Shown here in pieces: positions 29,494 through 38,936 of a DNA stretch of 64,000 nucleotides. Where the stretch lies: the NCBI RefSeq assembly GCF_019884725.1, contig NZ_CP082322.1, positions 2,542,001-2,606,000 of the forward strand, in the 5' to 3' direction. The notes under the pieces are model-generated. The model was not told the origin of the DNA. It ran no database searches and saw nothing but the letters and a program-made list of their open reading frames with translations. This DNA comes from Leucobacter tenebrionis (GTDB taxonomy: Bacteria > Actinomycetota > Actinomycetes > Actinomycetales > Microbacteriaceae). Numbering within the stretch: position 1 is the first letter of the stretch; each line of letters starts with the position of its first letter. A program made the translations under genes and the position numbers.

Positions 29494-30441
29494 TCAGGCG
29501 CTCTTTCGCATCCGCGGGTCGACGATCGTGTAGACGATGTCGATGACGAGGTTCAGGATGAGGGTGATGGCGACGAGCACCATCACGACGGACTGGACCG
29601 TCAGGAGATCCCGATTGCCGACGGCGTCGAGCAGCATCGAGCCGAGGCCGGGGATCACGAAGACGCGCTCGATCACGACCGCGCCGATGATGAGCGCGGC
29701 GATCTGCACGCCCGTCACCGTGATGACGGGGATCGCGGCGTTGCGCATGCCGTGCTTGAGCAGCGCCTTCGTGGGGCTCAGGCCCTTCGAGCGGGCGGTG
29801 CGGAGGTAGTCCTCGCTCATGATCTCGAGCACGGCCGAGCGCACATAGCGGGTGAGGATCGCGCCCTGCACCGAGGCGAGGGCGAGCACCGGCAGGATCA
29901 GGCGTCGCACGAAGTCGCCGGGATCCTCGGCCGGAGGCGTCCAGCCGCCGGAGGGCAGCCAGCCGAGCCCGACCGCGAAGACGAGCACGAGCAGGATGCC
30001 GGCGAGGAAGCCGGGGACGGCGACGCCGAGCTGGGAGGCCGCGCCGATGAGGATGCCGGAGGCGTTGCGGTGCCGCACCGCGGCGATGGTGCCGAGGGGG
30101 ATGGCGGCGAGCAGCGCCACGGCCATCGCGGTGAGCACCAGGATGAGGCTCACCTGCAGGCGGTCGATCACGAGCGGGCTGATGTCCTGGCGGGTGACGT
30201 ACGAGATGCCGAAGTCGCCGGTGAGGAGGCCCCCGACCCAGTCGAAGTACTGCACGATGAGGGGGCGGTCGGTGCCGAACTCGCGCCGGGTCTGCTCGAG
30301 CAGCTCGGGGCTCGCGTTCACGCCCAGGGCCACCTGCGCCGGGTCGCCGGGGACGAGGCGCATGAACAGGAAGACGACGACGGTCGCGACGAGGAACGTC
30401 ACCGCGAACCGCGCGAGGTTGATGAGTATCCGGATGGCCAT
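29494..30441 (-). CDS. Peptide-type ABC transporter permease, DppB-like
   Basis: The 315-residue protein has the DppB start (helix, then FLFMRLVPGDPAQ), a GLLTGDFGISYVTRQ loop, and an EAA loop (YLRTARSKGLSPTKALLKHG). ATG 30441 is preceded by AGAGGA; the open frame continues 26 codons upstream without membrane character. A 90-base GC-rich gap separates it from the binding-protein gene, where stem-loops could lower downstream expression relative to the receptor, as is common in ABC operons. Confidence 0.92.
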   Translation of the reverse strand: MAIRILINLARFAVTFLVATVVVFLFMRLVPGDPAQVALGVNASPELLEQTRREFGTDRPLIVQYFDWVGGLLTGDFGISYVTRQDISPLVIDRLQVSLILVLTAMAVALLAAIPLGTIAAVRHRNASGILIGAASQLGVAVPGFLAGILLVLVFAVGLGWLPSGGWTPPAEDPGDFVRRLILPVLALASVQGAILTRYVRSAVLEIMSEDYLRTARSKGLSPTKALLKHGMRNAAIPVITVTGVQIAALIIGAVVIERVFVIPGLGSMLLDAVGNRDLLTVQSVVMVLVAITLILNLVIDIVYTIVDPRMRKSA

Positions 30442-30531
30442 GCTGGTCCTCTGAATGAGCGGTGCCGCGGCCGGGCGCGGCGGGATCGGGGACGACGGGG
30501 CGGCCGCTCGCGCGACCACCCCGTCAGCGGG

Positions 30532-32058
30532 TCACTTCCAGGAGAGGCCGGTGAGGTCCAGCGACTCCACGATGGAGTTCTCCGGCATACCCTCGAGGTC
30601 CGCCTGGGTGATGACGATGTTCGGGAAGAGGAACAGCACGCCCGACGCAGCGTCGGCGACGATCTGCTTCTGCACGTCCTGCATGCCCGAGATGTAGCCC
30701 TGCTCGTCGGCCTCGTCGGCCGCCGCGGCGATGGGCGCGATCTTCAAGTTGTCGTAGCCGATGTAGTAGTCGGGGTTGTTGAAGACCGTCAGCAGGTCGC
30801 GCGCCTCGACCGCGAGCACGGTCGTCATCTGGTAGTTGTGGTTCGTGAACACCTCGTCGAGCCAGACGGCCGGGAACTCGGACGACTGGATCGTGACGTC
30901 GATGCCGACCTCCTTGAGCTGCGACACGACGATCTCGGAGACGGCTTGCGCGTAGGGGCGGGTCGGCACCGTGTAGGTGATCGAGAGGTTCTCGGCGCCG
31001 GCCTCCTTGAGCAGCTCCTTCGCCTTCTCGGGATCGTAGGGGTACTCGTCGTTGAGGTCGACGTAGTAGGGGTCGGTCGGGGTCGCGTAGGTCGCGACGA
31101 GCGAGCCGTAGCCGTTCCAGGCGGTGTCGATGATCGCCTGGCGGTCGAGTGCGTAGAGCACGGCCTGGCGCACGCGCACATCGTCGAACGGTGCGACGCG
31201 GTTGTTGAACGAGAGCGAGACCTCGCCGCTCGAGGTGCCCGCGGTCACGGTGTACTGGTCGTCGCCCTCGAAGGTCTCGACGAGCTCGGGCGCCTGCAGG
31301 TTGACGATCGCGTCGACGTCGCCGGTGCGCAGCGCGTTCGTGGTCGCGGTGGCGTCGGCGAAGTACTGCAGGGTGACCTGCTCGACCTTCGGGGTCTCGC
31401 CCCAATAGTCGTCGCGGGTCTGCAGCACGATGTTCTCGTTCTGCTTCCATGACTCGACGGTGAAGGGGCCGGTGCCGACGGGCGCGTTCGCAAGGTCGGC
31501 CACGCCGTCGGGAGAGAAGATCGCGCCGACCGGCGTCGCCATGTCGAAGAGCCAGGCGTTCGAGGGGCGGCTCAGGTGCACTGCGACCTCGGTCGGGCTC
31601 GTCACCTCGACGCTCTCGACGACGTCCATCTTCGCCTTGAGGGTGGTGGTCCAGTCGGTCTTGACCCGCTCGAGGCTGAACTTCACGTCCTCTGCGTCGA
31701 ACTCGTCGCCGTTCGAGAAGGTGACGCCCTCTTGCAGCGTGAAGGTGTAGGTCTTGCGGTCCTCGCTGACCTCCCAGTCTTCGGCGAGGAGCGGCACGAC
31801 CTCACCGCTCTGGTCGACGCGCACGAGGCCCTCGTAGACGTTCGTCATGAGCGCCTGGGGGATCGCCGCGCCGGCCGTCTTGGTGAAATCGAGGTTCACG
31901 GGCGCGCCCGTGAGCGCGACGGTGACGTCGGTCTTGTCGCTGCCGGATCCGGATCCGGAGCCGGCGGAGCCTGCCGAGCCGGCCGAGCACGCCGTGAGCG
32001 CGAGGGCGCCGGCCGCGGCGAGTGCCGCGGCGAAGATCAGTGGGTTCTTGCGTCGCAT
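30532..32058 (-). CDS. Peptide-type ABC transporter substrate-binding lipoprotein
   Basis: The 508-residue family 5 extracellular binding protein has a lipoprotein signal (residues 1-24, lipobox LTAC with Cys24), a Gly/Ser linker and the conserved receptor core (YEGLVRVDQSGEVVPLLAEDWEVSEDRKTYTF). Family members bind peptides, nickel, glutathione or varied amides. It is the first gene of the minus-strand operon. ATG 32058 starts exactly at the signal peptide. Its leader of about 160 bases contains the GntR-type operator at 32220. Confidence 0.93.
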   Translation of the reverse strand: MRRKNPLIFAAALAAAGALALTACSAGSAGSAGSGSGSGSDKTDVTVALTGAPVNLDFTKTAGAAIPQALMTNVYEGLVRVDQSGEVVPLLAEDWEVSEDRKTYTFTLQEGVTFSNGDEFDAEDVKFSLERVKTDWTTTLKAKMDVVESVEVTSPTEVAVHLSRPSNAWLFDMATPVGAIFSPDGVADLANAPVGTGPFTVESWKQNENIVLQTRDDYWGETPKVEQVTLQYFADATATTNALRTGDVDAIVNLQAPELVETFEGDDQYTVTAGTSSGEVSLSFNNRVAPFDDVRVRQAVLYALDRQAIIDTAWNGYGSLVATYATPTDPYYVDLNDEYPYDPEKAKELLKEAGAENLSITYTVPTRPYAQAVSEIVVSQLKEVGIDVTIQSSEFPAVWLDEVFTNHNYQMTTVLAVEARDLLTVFNNPDYYIGYDNLKIAPIAAAADEADEQGYISGMQDVQKQIVADAASGVLFLFPNIVITQADLEGMPENSIVESLDLTGLSWK

Positions 32059-32190
32059 CGTTGCTTCCTCTTGCGGGTGGTGGCCGACGGGCATCGGCCG
32101 CTCTGGGCGCCGGCGGCGCGGGTGGACCGCCGGGTGGTTCGAACGGTGCTGGTGGCACCCCTCCGCGACCATCTTCCTCGATGAGCGCGC

Positions 32191-32208
32191 TCGAACCGCG
32201 AGGTTCGA
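32191..32208. promoter_or_regulatory. Palindrome TCGAACC-N4-GGTTCGA in the binding-protein/GntR promoter region
   Basis: A perfect 7-bp inverted repeat with a 4-base spacer at 32191-32208, lying 11 bases from the GntR-type operator. It could be a second regulator site or a small hairpin in the leader of the importer operon. No counterpart was seen at the other island promoter. Confidence 0.4.
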
Positions 32209-32219
32209 ACCAGGATACA

Positions 32220-32230
32220 TGGTAAGGCCA
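32220..32230. promoter_or_regulatory. Second copy of the GntR/FCD operator
   Basis: TGGTAAGGCCA (32220-32230, continuing CT) differs by one base from the site at 22903. It lies between the divergent importer operon and the GntR gene. On the minus strand TTACCA then TATCCT gives a promoter-like pair overlapping it; on the plus strand TAAGAT at about 32244-32249 could serve gntR. Position predicts autoregulation plus control of the importer. Confidence 0.7.
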
Positions 32231-32342
32231 CTTGTTGCACCGCTAAGATGGGGGCACCTCGGCCCGTCGTCGAGCGCTCCGCACCGCCGCGGCGACGCTC
32301 CTCGGGTCGGATCACAACCGAGTCGCTAGGAGGCGCCCGCCG

Positions 32343-33098
32343 TTGTCCACCCCCCACAGCTTCGCTCCCGCCGTCCCGGTGCACACCTACCAGCGCATCG
32401 TGGAGCAGATCGAGCACGCCATCGTCACGGGCGAGATTCCCGTCGGTTCCCAGCTCGCGAGCGAGCGGGAACTGATGGTGCAGTTCGACGTGAGTCGGCC
32501 GACGGTGCGCGAGGCGCTGCGGGTGCTGCAGAGCATGGGCCTCATCGAATCGCGCCCCGGCACCCGGGGCGGCCCGCAGGTGCTCGCGCCCTCGCCCGAG
32601 ACCCTGCGACGGTCGTTGCGTGCGATGCTCGGCACGGCCGCGCTCGACCTCGCGGAACTCGTGCAGTACCGCGTCGTGCTCGAGGGGACGGCGAGCGCCC
32701 TCGCCGCGCTGCAGCACTCGGAAGCCCAGCGCGATGAGATGCGCGTCGCGGTTGAGCGGATGCAGCGGGCCGCGGAGGCGAACTCCGACGACTTCGCCGA
32801 TCTCGACCTCGCCTTCCACAAGCTCATCTGGTCGGCGAGCGGCAACCGCATCTTCGCGCTCAGCGGCGAGGCCGTGTCGGGGGTGCTGCGCTCCGTGATG
32901 CACCGCGATGCCGAGGGAGCGCACCACGACAACCGCGTGAAGCTCGAGTCGGCCGCCATCGACCGCGGGCTGTTCGACGCCATCGAGCGACGCGACGCGA
33001 CCGAGGCGGGCAGCATCGCCCGCAAGGCCGTCGCGAACCGCTTCGGCCCGCTGCTCGAGCCGGAGCAGCAGGCCGCGCTCGCGCTGCTGGTGGGATAG
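32343..33098 (+). CDS. GntR-family regulator with FCD domain, predicted regulator of the island
   Basis: The 251-residue protein starts with a short tail, then a winged helix (residues about 17-85, with DVSRPTVREALRVLQSMGLIESRPGTRGG as recognition helix and wing) and an FCD domain (LDLAFHKLIWSASGN, later His residues). A TTG start at 32343 is supported by AGGAGG at 32328-32333, nine bases upstream. It is divergent from the peptide-type importer and converges with an MFS gene. The TGGT-N3-ACCA sites in front of it and at 22903 are the class its family binds. Confidence 0.88.
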   Translation: MSTPHSFAPAVPVHTYQRIVEQIEHAIVTGEIPVGSQLASERELMVQFDVSRPTVREALRVLQSMGLIESRPGTRGGPQVLAPSPETLRRSLRAMLGTAALDLAELVQYRVVLEGTASALAALQHSEAQRDEMRVAVERMQRAAEANSDDFADLDLAFHKLIWSASGNRIFALSGEAVSGVLRSVMHRDAEGAHHDNRVKLESAAIDRGLFDAIERRDATEAGSIARKAVANRFGPLLEPEQQAALALLVG

Positions 33099-33157
33099 GG
33101 GCGGGATCCCGAGCCGCCCTGCGCAGCTCCGCGCCTGCCGCGGTCCGTCGGCGACGG

Positions 33158-33180
33158 GGCGCGCGAGTCACGCTCGCGCC
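33158..33180. terminator. Probable hairpin terminator
   Basis: GGCGCGCGAG (33158-33167) pairs with CTCGCGCC (33173-33180), with a 2-base bulge. It lies between the convergent GntR and MFS genes. GC-rich and without a U-tract, so support is moderate. Confidence 0.45.
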
Positions 33181-33185
33181 GCGAG

Positions 33186-34475
33186 TCACGCGCGTGGTGA
33201 GCGTACGGGTCGCCCCCGGCGTCGCGCTGGTAGCGCGGCGCACAGGGCGGCCGCGGCGAGGAGCACGGCGAAGCCGAGCACCGCGAGCGGCAGCCCGACC
33301 GCGCCCGCTGCGAACCCCAGCGCGAGCACCGGCAGCGCGCTGCCGAGGTAGGTGATCGTGTAGACCGCGCTGACCGTGGCTCCGTTGCGCGAGACCGGCA
33401 CGGCCGCGACCGCCCGGCCGAACGCCGACTGGAACGCGAACCCCTGGCCGACGCCCGCGACGATCCCGCCCGCCACGACGAGCTCGGCCCGGCCCGTCAG
33501 CGGCGCGAGCCCCAGCATCAGCACCCCGGCCGCGAGCAGCGGAAGCCCGAGCGGCTCGCGCCAGCCGCCGCGCAGGGGCAGCAGCTGCACGCACGCTGAG
33601 GCGAGCAGGGTGAGCGCCGCGAGCAGACCGACCGCGGCGCGCGACCCGACCGGCAGCAGCGCGGCGAACGCCGAGGGGGCGAGTGAGAGGCAGAAGCCGA
33701 AGAGGGCGAAGCTCAGGAAGCCGATACCGGCGGCGCGGCGCACGGCGCCGCGGGACGCGGCGGTCGGGGCCTCTGCGGCGATCGGAGCTTCTGCAGCGGG
33801 CGGAGCGGCCGGGGTGGCGGACACCGGGCGGTGCGGGTCGGCGGAGAGGGGCTCGGCGTCCTCCGGGCGGCAGGCGCCGTGCGGCACGATCGCGAGGATC
33901 ACGGGCGCGAGCGCGGCGAGCACGAGCGCGAGCGCCAGGAAGGGCGTCCGCAGCGGTGCGCCGAGACCCGAGAGCGCGCCGCCGAGCACGGGGCCGAGCG
34001 CCACGCCGCCGGAGCTCGCGAGCAGGGTGAGTCGGCCCGCGGTTCCGGGACGCCCGACCAGCAGCACCCGGAAGGCGCTCGATGCCGTACCCGTCGCGGC
34101 GGCGATCGCGAGGCCCTGCACCGCGCGGGCGGTGCAGAACCAGCCGAGCGTCGGGGCGAGCGCGAGCCCCAGGGTCGCACCCGACCCGACCGCGAGGGCC
34201 GCGACCAGCACCGTGCGCCGGTTGAGGCGGTCGGCGCACCTGCGGAACACGATCAGGCCGACCAGCATGCTGATCACGTAGCTCGAGAACGCGAGCGAGA
34301 CGCCGAGGGCGCCGATCCCGAGCCTCACCTCGAGCAGTGGATAGAGCGGGGTCGAGAGGTTCGCCGCCACGAGCAGCGAAGCGAGCGTCAGGGCGGTCAG
34401 TGCGACCCGGATCCGGGGGCGGAAGGCCGTGGCTGTGGCGAGCGGCGGGGTGATGAGAGCAGGGGTGGCGCTCAC
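33186..34475 (-). CDS. MFS transporter (drug/metabolite exporter type)
   Basis: The 429-residue protein has about 12 membrane helices and an MFS motif A-like loop ([15 protein letters not shown], about residues 65-80). The middle loop is Ala/Glu/Pro-rich. GTG 34475 follows GGAGAA by six bases and starts [11 protein letters not shown]. It is divergent from an Lrp/AsnC gene with an AsnC-type palindrome between, a layout typical of amino-acid exporters controlled by their own Lrp regulator. The substrate is not identifiable. Confidence 0.85.
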   Translation of the reverse strand: MSATPALITPPLATATAFRPRIRVALTALTLASLLVAANLSTPLYPLLEVRLGIGALGVSLAFSSYVISMLVGLIVFRRCADRLNRRTVLVAALAVGSGATLGLALAPTLGWFCTARAVQGLAIAAATGTASSAFRVLLVGRPGTAGRLTLLASSGGVALGPVLGGALSGLGAPLRTPFLALALVLAALAPVILAIVPHGACRPEDAEPLSADPHRPVSATPAAPPAAEAPIAAEAPTAASRGAVRRAAGIGFLSFALFGFCLSLAPSAFAALLPVGSRAAVGLLAALTLLASACVQLLPLRGGWREPLGLPLLAAGVLMLGLAPLTGRAELVVAGGIVAGVGQGFAFQSAFGRAVAAVPVSRNGATVSAVYTITYLGSALPVLALGFAAGAVGLPLAVLGFAVLLAAAALCAALPARRRGRPVRSPRA

Positions 34476-34635
34476 GGGGTTCTCCGTTTCGGGCGTGCCC
34501 TTGTGGGGCGGTGTCCGGGATCCGCGCCGCGCGGGGTGGTGCACGTTCGGATCTCAGTGGTGGGCGGGTGCACTGACCGTGCCCCGCTCACATTCAAGGT
34601 CTGTTCTTCGAATCGCGCAAGCGAAGTTCTTTCGG

Positions 34636-34652
34636 TTGAGCGATATGCTCAA
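34636..34652. promoter_or_regulatory. Putative Lrp/AsnC operator
   Basis: TTGAGC (34636-34641) and GCTCAA (34647-34652) form a perfect palindrome around GATAT in the 212-base divergent MFS/Lrp region, 36 bases before the Lrp start. AT-rich palindromes of this size are usual Lrp-family sites. The rest of this gap shows no gene. Confidence 0.6.
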
Positions 34653-34687
34653 TTGATAGACCTGCACATGGGCAGAAGGTGAGCAGA

Positions 34688-35149
34688 ATGAGCGTTCTCG
34701 ATCAGACGGATCGCCGCATCCTCCGCGAGCTCGACACCGACGCGCGCATGCCGGTCGCGATGATCGCGCAGCGGCTCGGCCTCGCCCGCGGCACTGTGCA
34801 GGCGCGCCTCGACAAGCTCGACGCCGCGGGCGTGCTCCGCCTGCCGAGCACCCGCATCACCCCGCAGGCGCTCGGCCGGCCGGTCGCCGCGAGCGTGCAG
34901 GTGCAGCTCGACCAGCATCAGATCGCCGAGGCGATCGCGGCGCTCGCCGATATCCCCGAGGTGCTCGAGTGCTTCGCCCCCGCCGGCGACACCGACCTGC
35001 TGCTCCGCGTCGTCGCGCGCGATCCCGAGGACCTCTACCGGGTGAGCGAGGAGATCCGGCTCTGCCCGGGCATCACCCGCACGTCGACCAGCCTCTTCCT
35101 CCGCACCGTCATCCCCTACCGGGTCACTGGTCTGCTCGCGGGAGAGTGA
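34688..35149 (+). CDS. Lrp/AsnC-family transcriptional regulator
   Basis: The 153-residue protein has an N-terminal helix-turn-helix (DQTDRRILRELDTDARMP, then RLGLARGTVQARLDKLDAAG) and a C-terminal RAM ligand domain (VRPVAASVQVQLD-like strand, later GDTDLLLRVVARD). I chose ATG 34688 with AAGGTGAG upstream; GTG 34679 is an alternative adding three residues. It likely controls the divergent MFS gene in response to an amino acid. Confidence 0.88.
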   Translation: MSVLDQTDRRILRELDTDARMPVAMIAQRLGLARGTVQARLDKLDAAGVLRLPSTRITPQALGRPVAASVQVQLDQHQIAEAIAALADIPEVLECFAPAGDTDLLLRVVARDPEDLYRVSEEIRLCPGITRTSTSLFLRTVIPYRVTGLLAGE

Positions 35150-35224
35150 TCCGCGCGGCTGCGAGGGCGCCCGTCGACCTGGGAGAATGGGCGGAGCGGA
35201 TCCTGACGAGCGCGAAGGCGGAAG

Positions 35225-36325
35225 ATGAACGAACAGCCGAACGGACTGGCGAGCCGAGTCAAGGGCACGGTGCACGTGATCGGGGCCGGCCTGCTCGGCG
35301 CGAGCGTCGGCCTCGGCCTGCGCGAGCACGGCGTCGATGTGACGCTCGAAGACCTGTCGCCGACGACGGTCGCGCTCGCCGCAGACTACGGAGCCGGCCG
35401 CGTGCGCACTGCCGATGACGCGCCGCCGGCGCTCGTGGTGGTCGCGACGCCGCCCGATGTCACGGCCGACGTGGTCGAGCGGGCGCTCTCCGAGTACCCC
35501 GACGCGGTCGTCACCGACGTCGCGAGCGTGAAGCTGGCGCCGTTCCTCGAGCTCACCCGACGCGGGATCGACCTCACCAATTACGTCGGCTCGCATCCGA
35601 TGGCGGGGCGCGAGCGCGGCGGCGCGATCATGGCGCGAGCCGACCTCTTCACCGCCCGCCCGTGGGTCGTGTGCCGCGATCACGAGACGCCGGCCGAGGC
35701 CCTGGCGCTGGTCGAGGCGGTGGCGCTCGACCTGGGCGCGGTGCTCATCGAGATGACACCCGAAGAGCACGACCGCTCCGTCGGCCTGGTCTCGCACCTG
35801 CCGCAGGTGGTGTCGAGCCTGCTCGCGGCCAGGCTCGTGCCCGCCACCGATCAGGCCATCGGGCTCGCGGGCGGGGGCCTGCGCGACACGACCCGCATCG
35901 CGTCGAGCGATCCCGAGCTGTGGGTGCAGATCCTCGGCGCGAACCGGGAGCCCGTCGTCGAGCTGCTCGACGCGCTCGCCGGCGATATCGCAGCCTTCAC
36001 CGATGCGCTGCGCGATCCCGAGCGAGGGGGCGCCAAGCGGCGCATCGCCGACCTGCTGGCGGCGGGCAATCGCGGCGTCGCGCGCATTCCGGGTAAGCAC
36101 GGATCGTCGGAGCGCTTCACGACGCTCACGGTGCTCGTCGACGATCGGCCGGGCCAGATCGCGAGGTTGCTCACCGAACTCGGAGAACTGGGCATTAACA
36201 TGGAAGACTTGCGCCTTGAGCACTCGCCGGGCGCGCAGATCGGGTTCGCGGAGATCGCAGTGCTGCCGGAGGTGGCCGAGCGCGCGATCGAGGGGCTCGC
36301 CGAACGCGGATGGAGGACGCTGTGA
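35225..36325 (+). CDS. tyrA: Prephenate dehydrogenase
   Basis: The 366-residue protein has an N-terminal Rossmann fold (VIGAGLLGASVGLGLREHG), the substrate motif GSHPMAGRERGG with catalytic His, the helical dimerisation domain (HDRSVGLVSHLPQVVSS) and a C-terminal ACT domain (TLTVLVDDRPGQIARLLTEL, from about residue 300) for tyrosine feedback. It makes 4-hydroxyphenylpyruvate. GAAGATG context gives ATG 35225. It overlaps cmk by four bases (GTGA). Confidence 0.92.
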   Translation: MNEQPNGLASRVKGTVHVIGAGLLGASVGLGLREHGVDVTLEDLSPTTVALAADYGAGRVRTADDAPPALVVVATPPDVTADVVERALSEYPDAVVTDVASVKLAPFLELTRRGIDLTNYVGSHPMAGRERGGAIMARADLFTARPWVVCRDHETPAEALALVEAVALDLGAVLIEMTPEEHDRSVGLVSHLPQVVSSLLAARLVPATDQAIGLAGGGLRDTTRIASSDPELWVQILGANREPVVELLDALAGDIAAFTDALRDPERGGAKRRIADLLAAGNRGVARIPGKHGSSERFTTLTVLVDDRPGQIARLLTELGELGINMEDLRLEHSPGAQIGFAEIAVLPEVAERAIEGLAERGWRTL

Positions 36326-37101
36326 GTGATGCTGTGCACGACGCACCCGAGACGATCGGTGCGGACGCGGCGGTGACCCCTGACGCGGCGTTCCCGATTC
36401 TGGTCGCGATCGACGGCCCCGCGGGCAGCGGCAAGTCGAGCGTGTCGCGGGCCGCAGCCGATCGTCTCGAGTTCGGCATTCTCGATACGGGAGCCGCCTA
36501 CCGCTCCCTGGCGTGGGCCGCCCTGCAGGCCGGCATCGATCTCGACGACGAGGCCTCGGTGCTCGAGCTGCTCGAATCGTGGGGCTTCACGATCACCATG
36601 CGCGGTGACCAGTGGGTCACCGTGACGCTGCCCGCCCCGGAGGGCGCCGTGCCCAGCGATCCCGTCGACGTGACCGCCGTGATCAGGGATCCGGCGGTGA
36701 GCGGCCAGGTCAGCCGCGTTTCGAAGCACGCGGAGGTGCGCGAGCGTTTGAACGCGATGTTCCGCCGCATCGTCGCAGAGTCGGGTCTGCCCGGCGTGGT
36801 CATCGAGGGCCGCGACATCACCACCGTGGTCGCCCCCGATGCGCCCGTGCGCATCCTCATGACGGCATCGCCGGAGGTGCGAGCTCAGCGACGCGCGGGC
36901 GAACTGGCGGGCATGTCGCCCGAGCAGGTGCTCGCCGACATCGTCGCGCGCGACGCGAAGGACGCGCAGGTGGTCGACTTCTTCAACCCCGCACCCGGGG
37001 TGACGCTCGTCGATACGAGCGATCTGGACTTCGAGCAGTCGGTTCAGGCTGTGATCGATATCGTACGAGCGGTGCAGGGCGCCGCAGAAGAGAGCAAGTG
37101 A
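36322..37101 (+). CDS. cmk: Cytidylate kinase
   Basis: The 259-residue CMP kinase has P-loop [10 protein letters not shown] (from residue 31), the family's [12 protein letters not shown] block and a C-terminal [20 protein letters not shown] region. I chose GTG 36322, which overlaps the tyrA stop and has GGAGG (36312-36316) five bases upstream; ATG 36310 would add four residues and overlap the Shine-Dalgarno. The stop shares one base with the der start, so the two are coupled. Confidence 0.93.
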   Translation: MSDAVHDAPETIGADAAVTPDAAFPILVAIDGPAGSGKSSVSRAAADRLEFGILDTGAAYRSLAWAALQAGIDLDDEASVLELLESWGFTITMRGDQWVTVTLPAPEGAVPSDPVDVTAVIRDPAVSGQVSRVSKHAEVRERLNAMFRRIVAESGLPGVVIEGRDITTVVAPDAPVRILMTASPEVRAQRRAGELAGMSPEQVLADIVARDAKDAQVVDFFNPAPGVTLVDTSDLDFEQSVQAVIDIVRAVQGAAEESK

Positions 37102-38654
37102 TGAACGAGCAGACCCCCGGTGGGCCGACCGAGCAGGGCGAGGCGGAGGCCTTCGATGCTTCGGCGATCGCCGAAGACGAAGTGATCGTGAGCGAGGAGT
37201 TCGACGGCGAGGTCACCGACGAGGAGCGCCTGCGCGCCATGCGCTCCAACCTCGACGGCTTCGACCTCGAGGAGGAAGACCTCGCGATCATCGGCGAGGA
37301 CGGCGAGTTCCTTGGCTTCTCGGAGCCGCTCGCCGAGGCCCTCCCCGTGGTCGCGATCGTCGGCCGCCCGAACGTGGGCAAGTCGGCGCTCGTCAACCGC
37401 ATTCTCGGCCGCCGCGAGGCCGTGGTCGAAGACGTGCCCGGCGTGACCCGAGACCGGGTCAGCTACCCCGCCGAGTGGGGCGACACCCGCTTCACGCTCG
37501 TCGACACCGGCGGGTGGGAGCCCGACGCGAAGGGCATCGACGCCTCGGTCGCGCTGCAGGCCGAGGTCGCGATCGAGCTGTGCGACGTCGTGATGTTCGT
37601 GGTCGACTCGCGCGTCGGCCCCACCGCCACCGACGAGCGGGTGGTGCAGCTGCTGCGCCGCACGAAGAAGCCCGTCTTCCTCGTCGCGAACAAGGTCGAC
37701 GACGCGGTGCTGGAGCCCGAGGTGGCGCAGCTGTGGTCGCTGGGCCTCGGCGAGCCGCACCCGGTCTCCGCGCTGCACGGCCGCGGCGTCGCCGATCTGC
37801 TCGATCAGATCGTTGCCGCGCTGCCCGAGGAGTCGGCGGTCGCGCAGCCCAAGCTCGCCGGCCCTCGTCGCGTCGCGCTGCTCGGGCGGCCCAACGTGGG
37901 CAAGTCGAGCCTGCTCAACAAGGCGGCGGGCGAGGAGCGCGTGGTCGTCAACGAGCTCTCGGGCACCACCCGAGACCCCGTCGACGAGCAGGTCGAGATC
38001 GCCGGACGCGTGTGGACCTTCGTCGACACGGCGGGCATCCGCCGCCGCGTGCACCTGCAGAAGGGTGCCGACTTCTACGCCTCGCTGCGTACCGCCGCCG
38101 CGCTCGAGAAGGCCGAGGTCGCGGTCGTGCTGATCGACGTGACCCAGGAGATCAGCGACCAGGATCTGCGCATCATCGACCTCGTGCTCGAGTCGGGCCG
38201 CGCGCTCGTGCTCGCGTTCAACAAGTGGGACCTGCTCGACGACGATCGCCGTCGTTACCTCGAGCGCGAGATCGAGCAGGATCTCGCCCACGTCGACTGG
38301 GCGCCCCGCGTCAACATCTCGGCCCGCACCGGTCGGCACCTCGAGAAGCTGGTGCCCGCGCTCGAGACCGCGCTCGAGTCGTGGGATACCCGCATCCCCA
38401 CGGCGAAGTTCAACGCGTTCGTCGCCGAGCTCGTGCAGGAGCACCCGCACCCGCTGCGCGGCGGCAAGCAGCCGCGCATCCTGTTCGGCACGCAGGTGCA
38501 GAACCGTCCGCCGACGTTCGTGCTCTTCACCTCGGGCTTCCTCGACCCCGGTTACCGCCGCTTCATCCAGCGCCGTCTGCGTGAGCGCTACGGTTTCGAG
38601 GGCACCCCCATCGTGCTCAATATGCGCATCCGTGAGCGGCGACAGCGACGATAG
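37101..38654 (+). CDS. der: Ribosome biogenesis GTPase Der
   Basis: The 517-residue protein has two tandem GTPase domains. G1 is [13 protein letters not shown] (residues 88-100) then VDTGGWE and NKVD; the second is [22 protein letters not shown] and NKWD, followed by a KH-like domain. Der is needed for 50S assembly. The N-terminus (about 80 residues) is acidic and specific to actinobacterial versions. A perfect 11-bp hairpin follows 18 bases after the stop. Confidence 0.95.
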   Translation: MNEQTPGGPTEQGEAEAFDASAIAEDEVIVSEEFDGEVTDEERLRAMRSNLDGFDLEEEDLAIIGEDGEFLGFSEPLAEALPVVAIVGRPNVGKSALVNRILGRREAVVEDVPGVTRDRVSYPAEWGDTRFTLVDTGGWEPDAKGIDASVALQAEVAIELCDVVMFVVDSRVGPTATDERVVQLLRRTKKPVFLVANKVDDAVLEPEVAQLWSLGLGEPHPVSALHGRGVADLLDQIVAALPEESAVAQPKLAGPRRVALLGRPNVGKSSLLNKAAGEERVVVNELSGTTRDPVDEQVEIAGRVWTFVDTAGIRRRVHLQKGADFYASLRTAAALEKAEVAVVLIDVTQEISDQDLRIIDLVLESGRALVLAFNKWDLLDDDRRRYLEREIEQDLAHVDWAPRVNISARTGRHLEKLVPALETALESWDTRIPTAKFNAFVAELVQEHPHPLRGGKQPRILFGTQVQNRPPTFVLFTSGFLDPGYRRFIQRRLRERYGFEGTPIVLNMRIRERRQRR

Positions 38655-38672
38655 GAGCTGGGGTCGCCGCTC

Positions 38673-38698
38673 CGAAACAGCGATTTCTCGCTGTTTCG
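38673..38698 (+). terminator. Terminator of the tyrA-cmk-der operon
   Basis: CGAAACAGCGA (38673-38683) and TCGCTGTTTCG (38688-38698) form a perfect 11-bp stem with a TTTC loop. It begins 18 bases after the der stop. GAGGATGCGCCGC follows immediately, as it nearly does after the next hairpin at 38802. Confidence 0.75.
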
Positions 38699-38801
38699 AG
38701 GATGCGCCGCAGTCGTCTCGGCTGCGGTGAGTATCGCGTCAGCGATTCCTCAGACGCGCGTGAAAGGCGTGCCCGGCGCTAGCCAGGCACCGCTTTTCCT
38801 T

Positions 38802-38821
38802 GAAGGCCATTTCTGGCCTTC
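38802..38821. repeat. Second TTTC-loop hairpin, part of a repeated element
   Basis: GAAGGCCA (38802-38809), loop TTTC, TGGCCTTC (38814-38821). It is followed by GAGAGGATGCGCCGC, nearly the same 13 bases that follow the hairpin at 38673. The stems differ in sequence but loop and downstream flank agree, suggesting two copies of a small palindromic element. Confidence 0.5.
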
Positions 38822-38863
38822 GAGAGGATGCGCCGCGCGGTTCCGCCCGCGCCCTTCCGCCGG

Positions 38864-38915
38864 TGTAGACCTCTCGCACGGTTGTAGACCTCCCGCACCG
38901 CGCGAGAGGTCTACA
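38864..38915. repeat. 14-bp inverted repeat with four TAGACCT copies
   Basis: TGTAGACCTCTCGC (38864-38877) is mirrored by GCGAGAGGTCTACA (38902-38915). A further copy of TGTAGACCTC lies at 38883-38892 and another inverted AGGTCTAC at about 38926-38933. The set is in the 371-base gap between der and the MmcQ gene, where no gene was recognised. Confidence 0.6.
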
Positions 38916-38936
38916 ACGGTGCCGAAGGTCTACGAT

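Noticed and set aside
38864-38915. 14-bp inverted repeat as a transposon end
   Set aside because: No transposase or target duplication in the surrounding 400 bases.
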